This document shows positions 49,382 through 60,539 of a stretch of 64,000 bases of DNA, piece by piece (the first letter of the stretch is position 1; every line of letters starts with the position of its first letter). The notes under the pieces are model-generated. The model was not told where the DNA came from, did no database searches, and saw only the letters and a list, made by a program, of their open reading frames with translations. Both the position numbers and the translations under genes were made by a program. Origin of the DNA: Ceratotherium simum simum (Eukaryota > Chordata > Mammalia > Perissodactyla > Rhinocerotidae); the NCBI RefSeq assembly GCF_000283155.1, contig NW_004454207.1:17008311-17072310 (forward strand). The letters run 5' to 3'.

Positions 49382-49990
49382 GACTATGTAATTCACTCAT
49401 GAGCACTAGTGGCCCCAAATAGCATTTTATCTTTGAAGGTAATGAAAAAAAATATCTCCTTTAGGCTTTGATCAGGTTAATGACAAGAAAACAATTTCTC
49501 TCTCTTTCTTTCAAGATTTTACTAATCCTAGCATTTGAAGCCCTTTGTTAAAAGTCTCATTCGATAGCCCATGTTACAACGGGGAACTTCAAATATAGCA
49601 AAGGTTGTCAGTGCAATAAAAACTACTGACTTTAAGGAATGAAATAAATTAAGCAACAAAGCATAATGTTTTATATGAAACACTTCTGAAAATCTGCAGA
49701 TATATTCAAGGTTTATTTTTAAATATTTTTAATCCTCTTGTATTCCTTTGAGGTAGGTAAGATTTAAGTATTATTTATCCCTCTTTTTCAAGAAGAAGAG
49801 ATTATTTTTATTTTTAAGGGAGCAGTGGGATCTCAATTAGGCTGTTTTATCTTGTTTCTAAATCTTGCACTCTATCTCAATTGATCCACATTACCCAAAA
49901 TAAACATATTTCCTTTCTTGTACTTTGCTATATTGCTTAGAATTTATATGTTACAGTGGAGTTTTAGATTCCTATATGTTTATATCTTTA
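49382..49990. other. Unique DNA, no gene seen
   Basis: No supported feature. Confidence 0.5.
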
Positions 49991-50058
49991 TGTGTGTGTA
50001 TGTGTGTAGGTGTGCATGGGCACACACATACTCAAGTGTATCTGTGTATATATCAAAT
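49991..50058. repeat. TG/CA microsatellite
   Basis: Interrupted GT repeats followed by CACACACA, giving weak inverted symmetry. Confidence 0.8.
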
Positions 50059-50217
50059 TGTTTCTGCAAAGCAAAAAAGGGGAGGTTAAACTCGTAGAAA
50101 ATGCATCTATATTTTCATTGTATTTCCTTCTTTGGATAAATATTATTGCTTAAAAAAGACCCCTCTGTATTATAGTTTCACTCTGAGCTATTTAAAATTC
50201 TATAGAAAGAGTTACAT

Positions 50218-50445
50218 GGTGATTAAGTACATAGGATCTGGAAACAGATCTACATTCAAATCCTGGCTTTGTCAGTTGCTAACATGTGAGCTGAAGGTTA
50301 ATTACCCTCTTTTAATCTTAATTTGCTCATCTGTAATGAAAACAATAATAGTCCCATCCTAGGGTTCTGATGAAGATTAAATGACATAATACTTGTAAGG
50401 CTCTTAGTACACTGTGTGTTCATAACAATTACTTATTACAATCTC
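50218..50445 (+). mobile_element. MIR SINE
   Basis: Sense MIR: GGAAACAGATCTACATTCAAATCCTGGC, ATTTGCTCATCTGTAATGAA, GGGTTCTGATGAAGATTAAATGA. Confidence 0.8.
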
Positions 50446-50837
50446 AGCTATTTAACACTATGTTCTCACTACTTGAATTTGTAAAATAGCACCGTTGTGT
50501 CCCCATAGAGCTCCGAATGAATCTTTTGACTATAAGAATATTTTGCTTCAGAATCTTAACCTATTACTGTTTATATGTTAATGGTCTAGGTATCATCACC
50601 AAATTAATCAGTGAGGCTTGGGGAATGAGTGTATTGAGTAGTTTAGGCCAAAGTCAGGTGGTGCACGCCCAATCCCAGGAGTATTGCCATTACTGTTGCA
50701 AAGAGATGTAGATGTTAAGCCCCTAACTCTTCAATTTGAAAGCTACTTTCTCTCTTTGTACTTTGGACACTTCGGTCATTTCAGCTCAAGTTCACTAATG
50801 GGGCAAACTTTAGAAAGAATTAGGTAGAAGCATTTAT

Positions 50838-50960
50838 TGACGTATTCAATCAAGGAATAATTATAGAATGCCTACTATGTACCACACACCTGGGGGGAGG
50901 GTTCAGCAGTGAACCAAACAGATTAAAAATTCTGCCCCTGTGACATTTATATTCTAGCGT
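50838..50960 (+). mobile_element. Old LINE (L2/CR1-type) fragment
   Basis: ATAGAATGCCTACTATGTACC, then GTTCAGCAGTGAACCAAACAG and ATTTATATTCTAGC. The same family as 30305-30420. Confidence 0.5.
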
Positions 50961-51142
50961 ACTGATTGCTTTCAAAAGTGCATAAAATAAAGAATGGCAA
51001 TTATGTTTACATAACCAATAAGTCAACTTTAGCCCTCTTTCAGATTTTGACAAAATTTTTAAACTCTCATAATGTCAAGCAAGTGCAACTGAAGACAATT
51101 TGCATGCATTTTTACAATTGATCTAGGCTTTTCACCATTTTT

Positions 51143-51341
51143 TTATGTTTTTTTAATTTTTTCCCCCCAAAGCCCCAGTAGATAGTTGTATATCATAGCT
51201 GCACATCCTTCTAGTTGCTGTATGTGGGGCGCGGCCTCAGCATGGCCGGAGAAGCAGTGCGTCAGTGGACGCCCGGGATCCGAACCCGGGCCACCAGCAG
51301 TGGAGCGCGCACACTTAACCGCTAAGCCACAGGGCCAGCCT
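51143..51341 (-). mobile_element. ERE1-type tRNA SINE, short form, antisense
   Basis: T-rich start, complement of CTACTGGGGCTTTGGGG, then the body and head (complement of the B box at GGATCCGAACC; head end GCTAAGCCACAGGGCCAGCC). TSD CACCATTTTT (51133-51142 and 51343-51352). It lacks the tail modules. Confidence 0.95.
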
Positions 51342-51352
51342 GCACCATTTTT

Positions 51353-52289
51353 AATAAATTATCTCTAAGTCACTTTTGAAATCTAAAATCTCAAACAGAT
51401 TAAATGACAGATTTTGAGGTTTTAATCGGTGTAATGGACATTGGCTGTTTTAGTGCCAGCATCCATCACCCACCTGTAATAGTACCCAGATTTTCCTCCT
51501 GGAACCCACTCAGGCCCCCACTTCCGATTTATTTGTATTAGATGTGGCTAGATCCTGGGATTGGGCGTGGACCACATGACTTTGGCCTAAACTACTCAAT
51601 ACAGCCATTCCCCAAGACTCACTGATTAATTTGGTGATAAGCATGTTCCTTAAACCCGCCAATGAAGATCAGTGACCTTTACTTCCCTGCTTTTGTTTGA
51701 GTGATAGGAAATCCAACTGGATTTGAAACTGAGAAGCTGTTATTCTACTAACTGCTGCTGTTAGTAGAATATGAGAATGAAGTTACCCACTACAGAAAGT
51801 AGAACTCATCCAAGCCCAAAGACAAAGAAACTGAATCTAGCACCCTGCAAAATGCCTCTGCTTTAAGCTAGACCCACCCCACCCCTGGGCTTTTCCATTA
51901 TGTAACATCCAAAGCAGAAAGTTCTGTGTTGGATGATTTGCAGACAAGTGTGTAACACTGGTGACTCCAATTTAGAAGTGGCAGAGCCAAGGTGACATGA
52001 TTTTTTAAAATGGAGAAAAAGTCTTTGTAAAATTGAAAGAAAACAAAGCAAAATCTTCCTTTGAATTGCACATAATTGAATTGCAAGAAAAATCAATGTA
52101 TATTAAACTTTGAAAAAATATTTTGCACTTTCGTATTAAATGGAGTTAGGTCCTAGGTTCATGTAATTGTAAATTTTTTTTCACCTTTGTATATGTCCAA
52201 AGGAGCATTCCAAAGTCATGCAAGTTGTGGGACAATGCTTTATCTTTTGGGAATGTCCTACATATTACAAAACTTTAACATATGTCCCC
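51353..52289. other. Unassigned DNA, no gene seen
   Basis: Part of 51530-51860 may be an old LTR, but no family is recognisable. It contains an 11-bp-stem perfect hairpin at 51742-51770. Confidence 0.4.
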
Positions 52290-52731
52290 TGTGCTAGGCA
52301 CAATAATGGTCCCCCAAAGATGTCCACGTCTTGATCCCCAGAACCTGTGTATGCATTACCATATATGGCAAAAAAGACTTTGCAGATATGATTAAAATGA
52401 TCTTTAGAGGGTGAAATTATCCTGGATTATTAGAGTGGGCCCAGTGTAATCACAAGGGTCCTTACAAGAGGGAGACAAGAGGGTCAGAGAAGATGTAATG
52501 GAAGGAGAGGTTAAAGTGATTCAGGGCCAGGAGGCAGGGAAAGTGGACAGCCTCTATAAGGTGGAAAAGGCAAGGAAATGGATTCTCCCCTAGAGCCTCC
52601 AGAGGGAATGCAGCCCTGCCTACCTATTTAAGACTTCTGATCTCCAGAACTGTAAGATAATAAATTTGTGCTGTTTTAAGCCATTAAATTTATGGTTATT
52701 TGTTACAGTATCAATAGGAGACTGATACATG
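52290..52731 (-). mobile_element. MLT1-type MaLR LTR, near full length, antisense
   Basis: Runs from AATAATGGTCCCCCAAAGATG through GGATTCTCCCCTAGAGCCTCC and TCTCCAGAACTGTAAGATAATAAA to GAGACTGATACA. It is the reverse complement of the 32237-type LTR. A perfect CArG box, CCATATATGG, lies at 52359-52368. Confidence 0.85.
52359..52368. promoter_or_regulatory. CArG box candidate (SRF-type) inside an LTR
   Basis: CCATATATGG fits CC(A/T)6GG exactly and is palindromic. In the LTR family this position is remembered as a CArG-like CCTTATTTGG, so the site may be inherited. Activity is unproven. Confidence 0.3.
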
Positions 52732-53945
52732 TCAGTATTGCCTTCCAATCAAATATTTCTAAAATGCCCACTGTGGAGATATACTACTCTGGTCTTCCCC
52801 TCTTCTAAAACCCTACTGCTGTTGCCTCAGTTCACTGTGATCATCTCCCATCTGGACCAATATAGACTTCTAGCATTTCCCCATTCTTCAAATTTTCATA
52901 CCTCCAATCCAGCTTGTCCACTCTAGATTCCCAAAATATTTTCTCTCATATCTAAATCTGATTCTGTTATTCCTTTGCCTAAGCATCCTCATGGCTTCTG
53001 AAATTTCTATGGAATAAAATGCAAACATGATAATTTCCTTGACAAAGCCTTCCATGATCTAATTCTTGATTATCTTTCCAGCCATCTCTCTCATCACACT
53101 TTTATCTTTTCTCTCACCCCGTGGTCCAATCTGTCATCCCCAGAATGTGAGACACTATTTTCTTGCCTCTGTCTCTTTGCTTAAGCTTTTCCTACTGTCT
53201 GAGATGCCCTCCTCCCTTCTCCTCACCTCCATTCCCTCAAAAAAATCAGTTTTTAACTGTTTTCAAGACTCAGCTTGTTTTCAAAACTTTAGCTCAATGA
53301 AACATTTTTATCCCCGTAGTTAGAACTGACCATGTTCTTTTGGCACCCATTTCAGCCTGTATATACTTCTATTAGCCAGCCCTGGTGGTCTAGTGGTTAA
53401 GATTTGGTGCTCTCACCGCCATAGCTCAGGTTTGTTTCCCAGTCAGGGAACCATGCCACCCATCTGAGTTGTCACACTGTGGCAGCTGTGTGTTGCTGTG
53501 ATGCTGAAAGCTATGCCACTGGTATTTCAAATACCAGCAGGGTGACCCGTGGTGGACAGGTTTTAACAGAGCTTCCAGACCAAGACAGACTGGGAAAAAG
53601 GACCTGATCACACACTTCTAAAAAATTGACCACGAAAACCCTATGAACAGCAGTAGAACATTGTCTAATACAGCGCTAGAAGGTGAGAGGATGGTGCAAA
53701 AAGATAGGGCAGGGTTCAGCTCTGCTGATACACAGGTCACTAGGAGTCAGAATAGACTCGATAACATTAACAACAACAAAATCCTTCTATTATAAAATGT
53801 ACACCATCACCCTGACTTGTTTGCACATTTCTAGACCATGAGTACCTAAACGGCAGGAATGGTGTTTTACTAGTCTGTGTTCCCAGCAACTAATACATTA
53901 TCTCAGAGAATAGTAGGTGCCTAGTAAAGATTTGATGAATGAACT
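52732..53945 (+). mobile_element. L2-type LINE 3' region, split by a SINE
   Basis: Left part 52732-53365 has GATTCTGTTATTCCTTTGCC, CTTCCATGATCTAATTCTTG and GTCTCTTTGCTTAAGC. The right part 53793-53945 has CACATTTCTAGACCATGAG, GTCTGTGTTCCCAGCAACTA and the tail GTGCCTAGTAAAGATTTGATGAATGAA. Both are sense and in consensus order. Confidence 0.7.
53375..53783 (+). mobile_element. Long tRNA-derived SINE (ERE-related)
   Basis: Head AGCCAGCCCTGGTGGTCTAG with A box TGGTCTAGTGG; a degraded B box lies near 53430. It then has an unusually long body of about 400 bp, ending GTCAGAATAGACTCGATAAC and an ACAACAACAA tail rather than the GATGTTAGCTCAG modules. TSD CTTCTATTA (53366-53374 and 53784-53792). Inserted in an L2. 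More diverged than the other EREs. Confidence 0.85.
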
Positions 53946-54639
53946 AAATTAACCAATCCTCATCTGAACCCATATGATGACATTTGATGAACATCATACC
54001 TTGATTTAAGCTGTAACAAATGATATTTAAATTATTGTTAGGCCAAGGTTTGTTTTCTGCAAGGTACCACTTGACATACCCCTGTAGAATAACATTGAGT
54101 GGTTTAAGTTATGTAGTCTCCATTGGGACTGTGATCCTGTTCTTTTTTTTCCCATGCTTCTTGATAAGCACTTTGTGAAAGTGCAAATAAAGTAATATTC
54201 TCATGTCAGAATGACTTACATAGATCATTTCCTATTACTATGCTGGACTTGTAGTAGAGGAAAGGTTTGTTAGTCTATATAAGATATGTTGCTCCCAAAG
54301 CCATGATGATTTTTATTATTCCATGAAGGTCTAATAATGTATTCTTTGGGTTAATTGTACTCTGTTAACAACCTGCCATCTTGACCACTTTTAATGATAC
54401 TTTTGAAAGGATCATGGGTAATTTGTGATTTTAAAAATATTTTTAGGTGTCAAGGCAATAAGAAAAGCTTTTTGTCAAGTGACTCACTAAGTAAAAGTTT
54501 GCATTTATCATTCATACAATTACAGAATATTTAATGGACTGGAAACATTCCTTAGAGCTTTCTTCTTAAATAAGCATGGTGGTAAATTTCTAATGATGTC
54601 TGTATTCTTATATTTTACCTTCTCACAGAGGAACTTAAT
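53946..54639. other. Unique DNA, no gene seen
   Basis: No supported feature. Confidence 0.5.
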
Positions 54640-54868
54640 GGCATGGATTCTTAACCTGACTTTATCCCTAACTTGCTGTATGACCTTGGGGGAAATTACT
54701 TACCTATGCTAAGCCTCCCTTTCTTTAACTCTAAAATGGGAATAATAATACTGGAAATCTTAGAGGGTTGTTCTGAATATCAAGAGAAAATGCAGGTAAA
54801 GCGCTTATCACAATGCCTGGCTCAAAGTACATTCTCAATAAATATTATTTGTAAGTATCATTATTAGT
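54640..54868 (+). mobile_element. MIR SINE
   Basis: Well-kept sense MIR: TTGCTGTATGACCTTGGGGGAAATTAC, CTAAAATGGGAATAATAATA, GGTAAAGCGCTTATCACAATGCCTGGC. Confidence 0.85.
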
Positions 54869-54959
54869 TCTGGATCCCTATTGCTTTGTTGTTTATAATA
54901 TAATACAATTCACTCAGGAGGCATTCTGTGAATATTGCTGACTCCTTGCTACTGTAAGT

Positions 54960-55270
54960 CATAAAACATAATTAAACTACAAACTTTTATCTGAAGGTGA
55001 TTTACAATGAAATGGAGATATGACAAATCTATAATTAATTATAAGGAAGGATATGATTAATTGCCTAAGAAGGTAAAACTGTGACAAGTGTGTGAAGAAA
55101 GGATAAATGACATTCACCAGCTGGGCTCAGATATCAAGGAGATGGTGGCAAGAAAAGGCTATAGTTAAGTATTTAAGAATGGGTCTAATTTTGACAAAGG
55201 TGATAAAGAGGTATTCCAGGCAAGGAGCAGAGAATGACTAAGAAGAGGGAGAGTGGGAAGAGTACTTAAG
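54960..55270 (-). mobile_element. Possible old LINE (L2-type) fragment
   Basis: GAGGTATTCCAGGCAAGGAGCAGAGAATG and the surrounding purine-rich text resemble the complement of the L2-type 3' region. Weak. Confidence 0.35.
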
Positions 55271-56029
55271 TAAAGTAAATAGTTTTTGTTTGAGCCTAAA
55301 TGGTCACCCTACTATTGATTTTAGCATTTTTGGCTAAAATCACCCCCCACATCTCTTAAAAAACTCACTGTTAGTAGACTTTTTCATGCAGCCTGCAATA
55401 AACTTTTAAAATTTAATTTCAAGTTGACATGTGGAAATTTTTGTTTTCATTCACAAAAATTTATGGCACATGCAAAATATAACAATGCTATAAAAATGAA
55501 TGATTGTCATATCCTTTGTTTAAGCAGCTAGGTACGTGCAGCAGAGTTTAAAGCATGTAACAAAAATATTGGAATGAAAAATGATATAATTGGCCTCATA
55601 AAGCTTCTTTGTGACCAACTTGGACAGAATGCCTGGCCAGTATGATTGGTTTTGTGGAAATCAAATATTAGGATGCTGGAAAACAGTTTGACACAATGAG
55701 TACAATCCTTTAGTCCAGTCTGTGACAAAGCCTAGGAACTCTACAATAGTAAAAATATTAAGGAGTCAGTTGTGGTTGGGAAACCCTGGACAAAAGAAAA
55801 AGACATCTTTTTCAGAAGTGGTCTAACAGAAAGGAAAGAAAGAGAGAATATAAGCAAGAGAAGGAGGAGGAAAGACAATTTTGTTTGTAATCCTTTTCCT
55901 GTAGTTGTGGCATTACGTTACCACGGTAACCTGAAAAAGAAAATTCATCTCCAAACTGACATATACTGATAAGATCTAGTATCATATCTTTAATATATAC
56001 CTCTGTTACTACTAATTATAATGATAATA
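55271..56029. other. Unique DNA with an RFX-type palindrome
   Basis: No gene or clear repeat. It contains the X-box-like site at 55917-55930, annotated separately. Confidence 0.45.
55917..55930. promoter_or_regulatory. RFX X-box-like palindrome
   Basis: GTTACCACGGTAAC: two perfect 6-bp half-sites GTTACC / GGTAAC with a 2-bp spacer. This fits the known RFX-family pattern GTNRCC-N(0-3)-RGYAAC. It lies outside recognised repeats. Binding is inferred only. Confidence 0.35.
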
Positions 56030-56225
56030 ATAGTTATTGATTGACTAATATATGACAGATACTGCATTAGATATTTGTGTATGTGATCTATACTGCTAGG
56101 TAGATTTTTAAAAAATAACCATTTCATAGGTAATGAAGTTGAGACAACATATAAGTGACAGATTTAGAATTTTAAGCTTGTCCTACGTGGCAGCAAACCT
56201 TTAGCCATCCACTATTCTAGACTGC
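56030..56225 (-). mobile_element. MIR SINE
   Basis: Antisense MIR: ACAGATACTGCATTAGATATTTG, CATTTCATAGGTAATGAAGTTGAGACAAC, then a decayed 5' end. Confidence 0.55.
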
Positions 56226-56329
56226 AGGGTATAGCATGGTGCTTGGCTTATAAATTGAGGAGTGAATGAATATTCTACGAAAGCATTTACTAATCTTCAT
56301 AGCCATCTGCTAAGAATTATGACAAATTG

Positions 56330-57275
56330 TGACTGGGCTGAGATCTGACCCTACTTGCAAGCTAACAAGACAGCCTAACACAGGTTCATAATTACTGGCA
56401 GAAGACACAGACTCCTGGATCAGAGACAAAAAAGGCCTTATTACTCATGGAAGTAGGAGTTCTCCAAACTTCATTTCCCTCAATACCACATGAAGAAGGC
56501 CAGATGACACCGTTTTGTATGGTGAATTGCACTATAGGAGAGAAGCCTTGTGTTTAGGGAAACCAAGTCTTTTATACTGGACAGTAAACATGACTGCCTA
56601 TTGCTCTGGAGGGAGATACTATCTTTATCTTCCAAGGCTGTCCACTATGACAAACATCTTTAAAAAGATAGTCTGAGACAAAGTGCCTCTGTTGCAAGAT
56701 TTACAGAAATGTGAGAGACCTGTGGAGAATTGTCTCCCAATACCTTCCATTTGCATAAATGTATTCTTAGGAACATGGCCCCAACCCATACCTTCTTTAC
56801 CCTTAACTCCCCTATCCTCATACTTTTTTGGCTTAGATGTCAGTTTGCTCCCTTGGGGGAAATTCTAGCTGCAAGACAGGCATACTGACACTGACCAGCC
56901 TGAAACTGGAAGGAAATCATATATGTACTGGGCACGAGGGAACATGGCCATTTCTGAAAACGTGGTCTGAATTGCCGTCTAGGACTCAATTCTACCTGTA
57001 GCTCTAAATTGAACCAATTAAATGCAGTTCCCATACATATTCCTCTCTTCGTAAATGCAAAGTAAGTGCTAAATAGGGGTGGGTCATCCAGCTCCTGCTG
57101 AAACTGGAGCAACTTTCCCAGGAGCCTGCAGTCCATACAGACTCAACGCATGTGATTGGAATCATTCCCATTCCACAGAATGTTCCTCTGTGTCTTTACA
57201 ATAAACTTCCATTCTTTTAAGCTATCTCTGCATGTCTTTTCCTTTGTGAGTCTCAGGAATTTGACTGGCAAGATA
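56330..57275 (+). mobile_element. Possible solo LTR
   Basis: About 950 bp starting TGTGACTGGGCTGAGATCTG, with a polyadenylation signal AATAAA at 57200-57205 followed by a GT/T-rich stretch and a possible CA end near 57270. The layout is U3-R-U5-like, GC-richer than its surroundings, and different from the MaLR LTRs here. I could not find a clean TSD. ERV class is unknown. ORFs of 61 and 98 codons in it are not recognisable. Confidence 0.4.
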
Positions 57276-57914
57276 GCACTATATTTATCTTCCTAATTTT
57301 AAAAGCATTTAATTACCAATAATTACCGCCAATGTGATTTTTTTCCCTAGTGCATATTAAAAACTTTGAATCCCATTTTCTGTAATAATTTAAGTCAATC
57401 TTGAGGGACAGAGAGTAATTAATTATCTATAATTTCTCAAACTAGAAGTGCTGAGATTATTGAAGTGAAACAGAAATCTAGTGTAGAACAAAAATGAAAT
57501 GAATAGGATTGTGTAAGATAGAGGGGTATAGTAAAATTAAAATTTTCTTAAAAATTGAAAGAGCTGTTTAGTACCATAACTGGGTTAAAATATATACTGT
57601 TTGAATCAATATTTCATGTCATGTTTCCTAAAGCACTTTTTTTCCCCTGAAACTTGAGTCTTTATTGCTCGTGAAGTGTTATTATTGTAATGGGTTTAAT
57701 ATACAATTATGAGCCACAAGAAGGGAGAAATTGAGAAATTGCTTTTTTTCCACTTTGATCTTTTTCAAGATTAGCTGAGTTTAGATGGTCTGTGTTTTTT
57801 GTTTGTAAAATAAGTCTACCTTCTTATGAATTTCTTTATGAAACTTATTTGGTATGAATGAGGACAAGGCAAAATATAAGATGTGTATGTGCATTTTCCA
57901 GTGTGCAGTCATGT
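57276..57914. other. Unique DNA, no gene seen
   Basis: No supported feature. Confidence 0.5.
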
Positions 57915-58130
57915 CAGGGGCATGGCTTTTGGGCTCCACCACACTTAAATTTGATAACTCTGCCTGTATTAACTATATGATCTTGGTCAAGATATTTAAA
58001 CCTCTTTGAGACTCATTTTTATTATCTCTAAAATGGCGATAATACTATTTATTTTTGCAGTTCTCTTGTGAGGAAAATAAGAAATAATTTGTCAAAAGAC
58101 ACCTAAATCAATGTCTAGAACTCTCTATAA
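57915..58130 (+). mobile_element. MIR SINE
   Basis: Sense MIR: CATGGCTTTTGGGCTCCACC, ATGATCTTGGTCAAGATATTTAAACCTC, TCTCTAAAATGGCGATAATAC. Confidence 0.75.
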
Positions 58131-58674
58131 ATTAGTTTCCTTTTCTTACTTCCTTTTTCCCTCAGTTTTCCATGTTTCTTATTACCTTAATAAATATCTA
58201 AGTCTTCTTGTGATATAAATTCTCATAAAAATTGTATATCTGTATACAATTTCTTAAAAAGAAATTTATTAAAATAAGTTTCTACTTTTCAACAATTTCA
58301 GCATCTCTCATTTGAAGAATTAGAATTATTTAATTACTGTCTGTAAATATGGAAATAGCAAGAAGAAGAGGGAAAGGGCATTGTCTGTTTCTCTACCCAG
58401 TTTTTTCCCACAGCTTTACACTAAAGGCTCTCTCTATATATATAAATTTATGAATTATATGAATCATTCAAATGTTGCCTGGGAAAATGTATGATTCATA
58501 TTTTACATCATTTCTGGCACTATCTATCATATTGGTATATAGGTAAATGCACTTTCAAAACACTAGATCCTTATACAACTAATACATCACTGCTAATAAT
58601 AATATAATTCAGACATGGATCACACATAGTATAAGGCATTAGGGAAGGTATAAAGGTAAATGGCATGGTGGGCC
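58131..58674. other. Unique AT-rich DNA, no gene seen
   Basis: No supported feature. Confidence 0.5.
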
Positions 58675-58907
58675 ACAGTTTAAGAGATAAGTGATTGAAG
58701 TTCAGCAGATCTTGTTTGAGTCCTATCACTTACTGTCTGAATTTAGGTAAATCACCTAAACTCTCCAAGCCTCAGTTTCCTCATCTCTAAAATGTGGCTA
58801 ATATTTATTAATTCACAGTGTCATTGTAAGACGAGATAATGTATGCAAAGTGTGATACATAATGACTGGTACTTCATGCATACTTAATAAATGGTAGCTA
58901 TTACTAA
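58675..58907 (+). mobile_element. MIR SINE
   Basis: Sense MIR: AAATCACCTAAACTCTCCAAGCCTCAG, TTTCCTCATCTCTAAAATGT, GTCATTGTAAGACGAGATAATG, TTAATAAATGGTAGCTATTA. Confidence 0.85.
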
Positions 58908-59154
58908 TAAGACAAAATATCTGTGCTTATGGACTTGGAATGAAGTGGGAAATATAGGCACATACAAAATTAGGTATAAGGCTAGATTTAATATTTCTAT
59001 AATATAGGTTTTTAGGAAGTACAGAAACATAAGAAAGATTAAATTTTATTGGTTGAGTCTCCAAATCTACTTCACTGGCAACCATTTTCCTTGCACTAGG
59101 TATCAGACTGGTACCTGCCACAGAAGGATTCTACTGATCTTAACTTAGTTTGGT

Positions 59155-59255
59155 ATTGAGGATTTTTTGAGACTCCTGTGAGGATGAATTGACAAAATGC
59201 TGGTAAAGCACTTAGCACAGTTGATGGGATACACCAATCACTTGATAGATGTTGC
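59155..59255 (+). mobile_element. MIR SINE 3' fragment
   Basis: CTCCTGTGAGGATGAATTGAC and GTAAAGCACTTAGCACAG are the MIR 3' end. Confidence 0.5.
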
Positions 59256-59564
59256 CCATTTGTATATTCTTTCAAGAACCATTTTTATAAAGCAGAACTT
59301 ACAAAAGACTGTTCCTTGCCGAAAAGGATGACAGATACTTGGTAATTGATGCCAAAGTGTGTTGAACCATAATTATGAACTGTAGTTAGTACTGCTCTTT
59401 ATAGATTTGAATGGTCTTCATGGAAATCCTTTTATCAATTAAGTACCATTTATGGCTTATGCCAATACATTCAGCATTAAGTCAGAACTCTTTCCCTATG
59501 AAAGCATGATTAATCTTGTAATGACCTTTATAAACTTAATAAATAATATTAATTTAAAATCTAA
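59256..59564. other. Unique DNA, no gene seen
   Basis: No supported feature. Confidence 0.5.
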
Positions 59565-59720
59565 AGGGGAAAAGCGGTAATAGGGCACATGTGTGCCATG
59601 ACAGATCGCAATTACTCTGGGTGGTGAACACGATGTAGTCTTTACAGAAATCGAAATATAATGATGTACACCTGAAATTTATATGATATAAACCAATGTT
59701 ACTGCAATAAAAAAAAATGT
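59565..59720 (+). mobile_element. 5'-truncated L1 3' end
   Basis: AAAGGGGAAAAGCGGTAATAG ... GATGTACACCTGAAATTTATA ... ATAAACCAATGTTACTGCAATAAAAAA. The same 3' UTR type as 1980-2110. Confidence 0.8.
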
Positions 59721-59839
59721 AGTATCCAATTCAGTTATATATTTGTGTCTTGAGGACCTGCTATGTCTCTAATTAAGGTGGGTGATAGGAGAAAATCAAA
59801 TGATATGATTCATTTTACGTGAAAAAAATACTTTTTTAG

Positions 59840-60023
59840 GGGCCAGCCCCGTGGCCTAGTGGTTAAGTTAAGTGTGTTCCGCTTCAGCATCCTGGGTTCA
59901 GTTCCCAGGCATGGACCTATATCACTCGTCGGAGGCCACGCTGTGGTAGCATCCCACATACAAAATAGAGGAAGATTGGCACAGATGTTAGCTCAGGGAG
60001 AAACTTCCTCAGGAAAAAATAAA
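59840..60023 (+). mobile_element. ERE2-type tRNA SINE, single tail module
   Basis: A box TGGCCTAGTGG (59852-59862) and B-box region GGTTCAGTTCC (59895-59905). The body has CATACAAAATAGAGGAAGAT. One GATGTTAGCTCAGGG tail module, then a short A-rich tail. TSD ACTTTTTTAG (59830-59839 and 60024-60033). Confidence 0.95.
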
Positions 60024-60033
60024 ACTTTTTTAG

Positions 60034-60539
60034 AATTGGCTGTATTTATATCATATTTTGTGAAATGCATATATGTTTCACCGTCTCAGATAATATAAAT
60101 TGTACATAATTAAGAAACATTTATCATTCTAGAAAAAATAATAGTTTTGTATATTTGCAAACTAATATATATGTATACATATGTATATATTTGTGTTTGC
60201 GTTGATTGAACAAGGTTAAATGTATTTGGCTTCCTTGCTTCTCTATATAACTCATTATGGTGTATGTTAACTACTAAAGTAATGATTTAATAATTGTAAG
60301 GATTAAATAAACAACACTACTTGTATAATACAATCATAAATCAACATTGTCTCCTACTCTTATTTTACGTCTATCGGGCTGTTGTTCCTCAGTTTCTCCA
60401 TGAAATTTAGTGCACATCTTATGATCCTTTGGATGGCCTTCAGAAGATAAAAGGTCCTCTTTCCAGTCTTTAATATGTCCAGTAATAATCTAAACTTATT
60501 TTAAAGGAATGGCTTCTTTCTCCATCTCTCTTACCCCTC
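60034..60539. other. Unique AT-rich DNA, no gene seen
   Basis: Contains a TA/TG-rich patch at 60160-60192. No gene. Confidence 0.5.
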
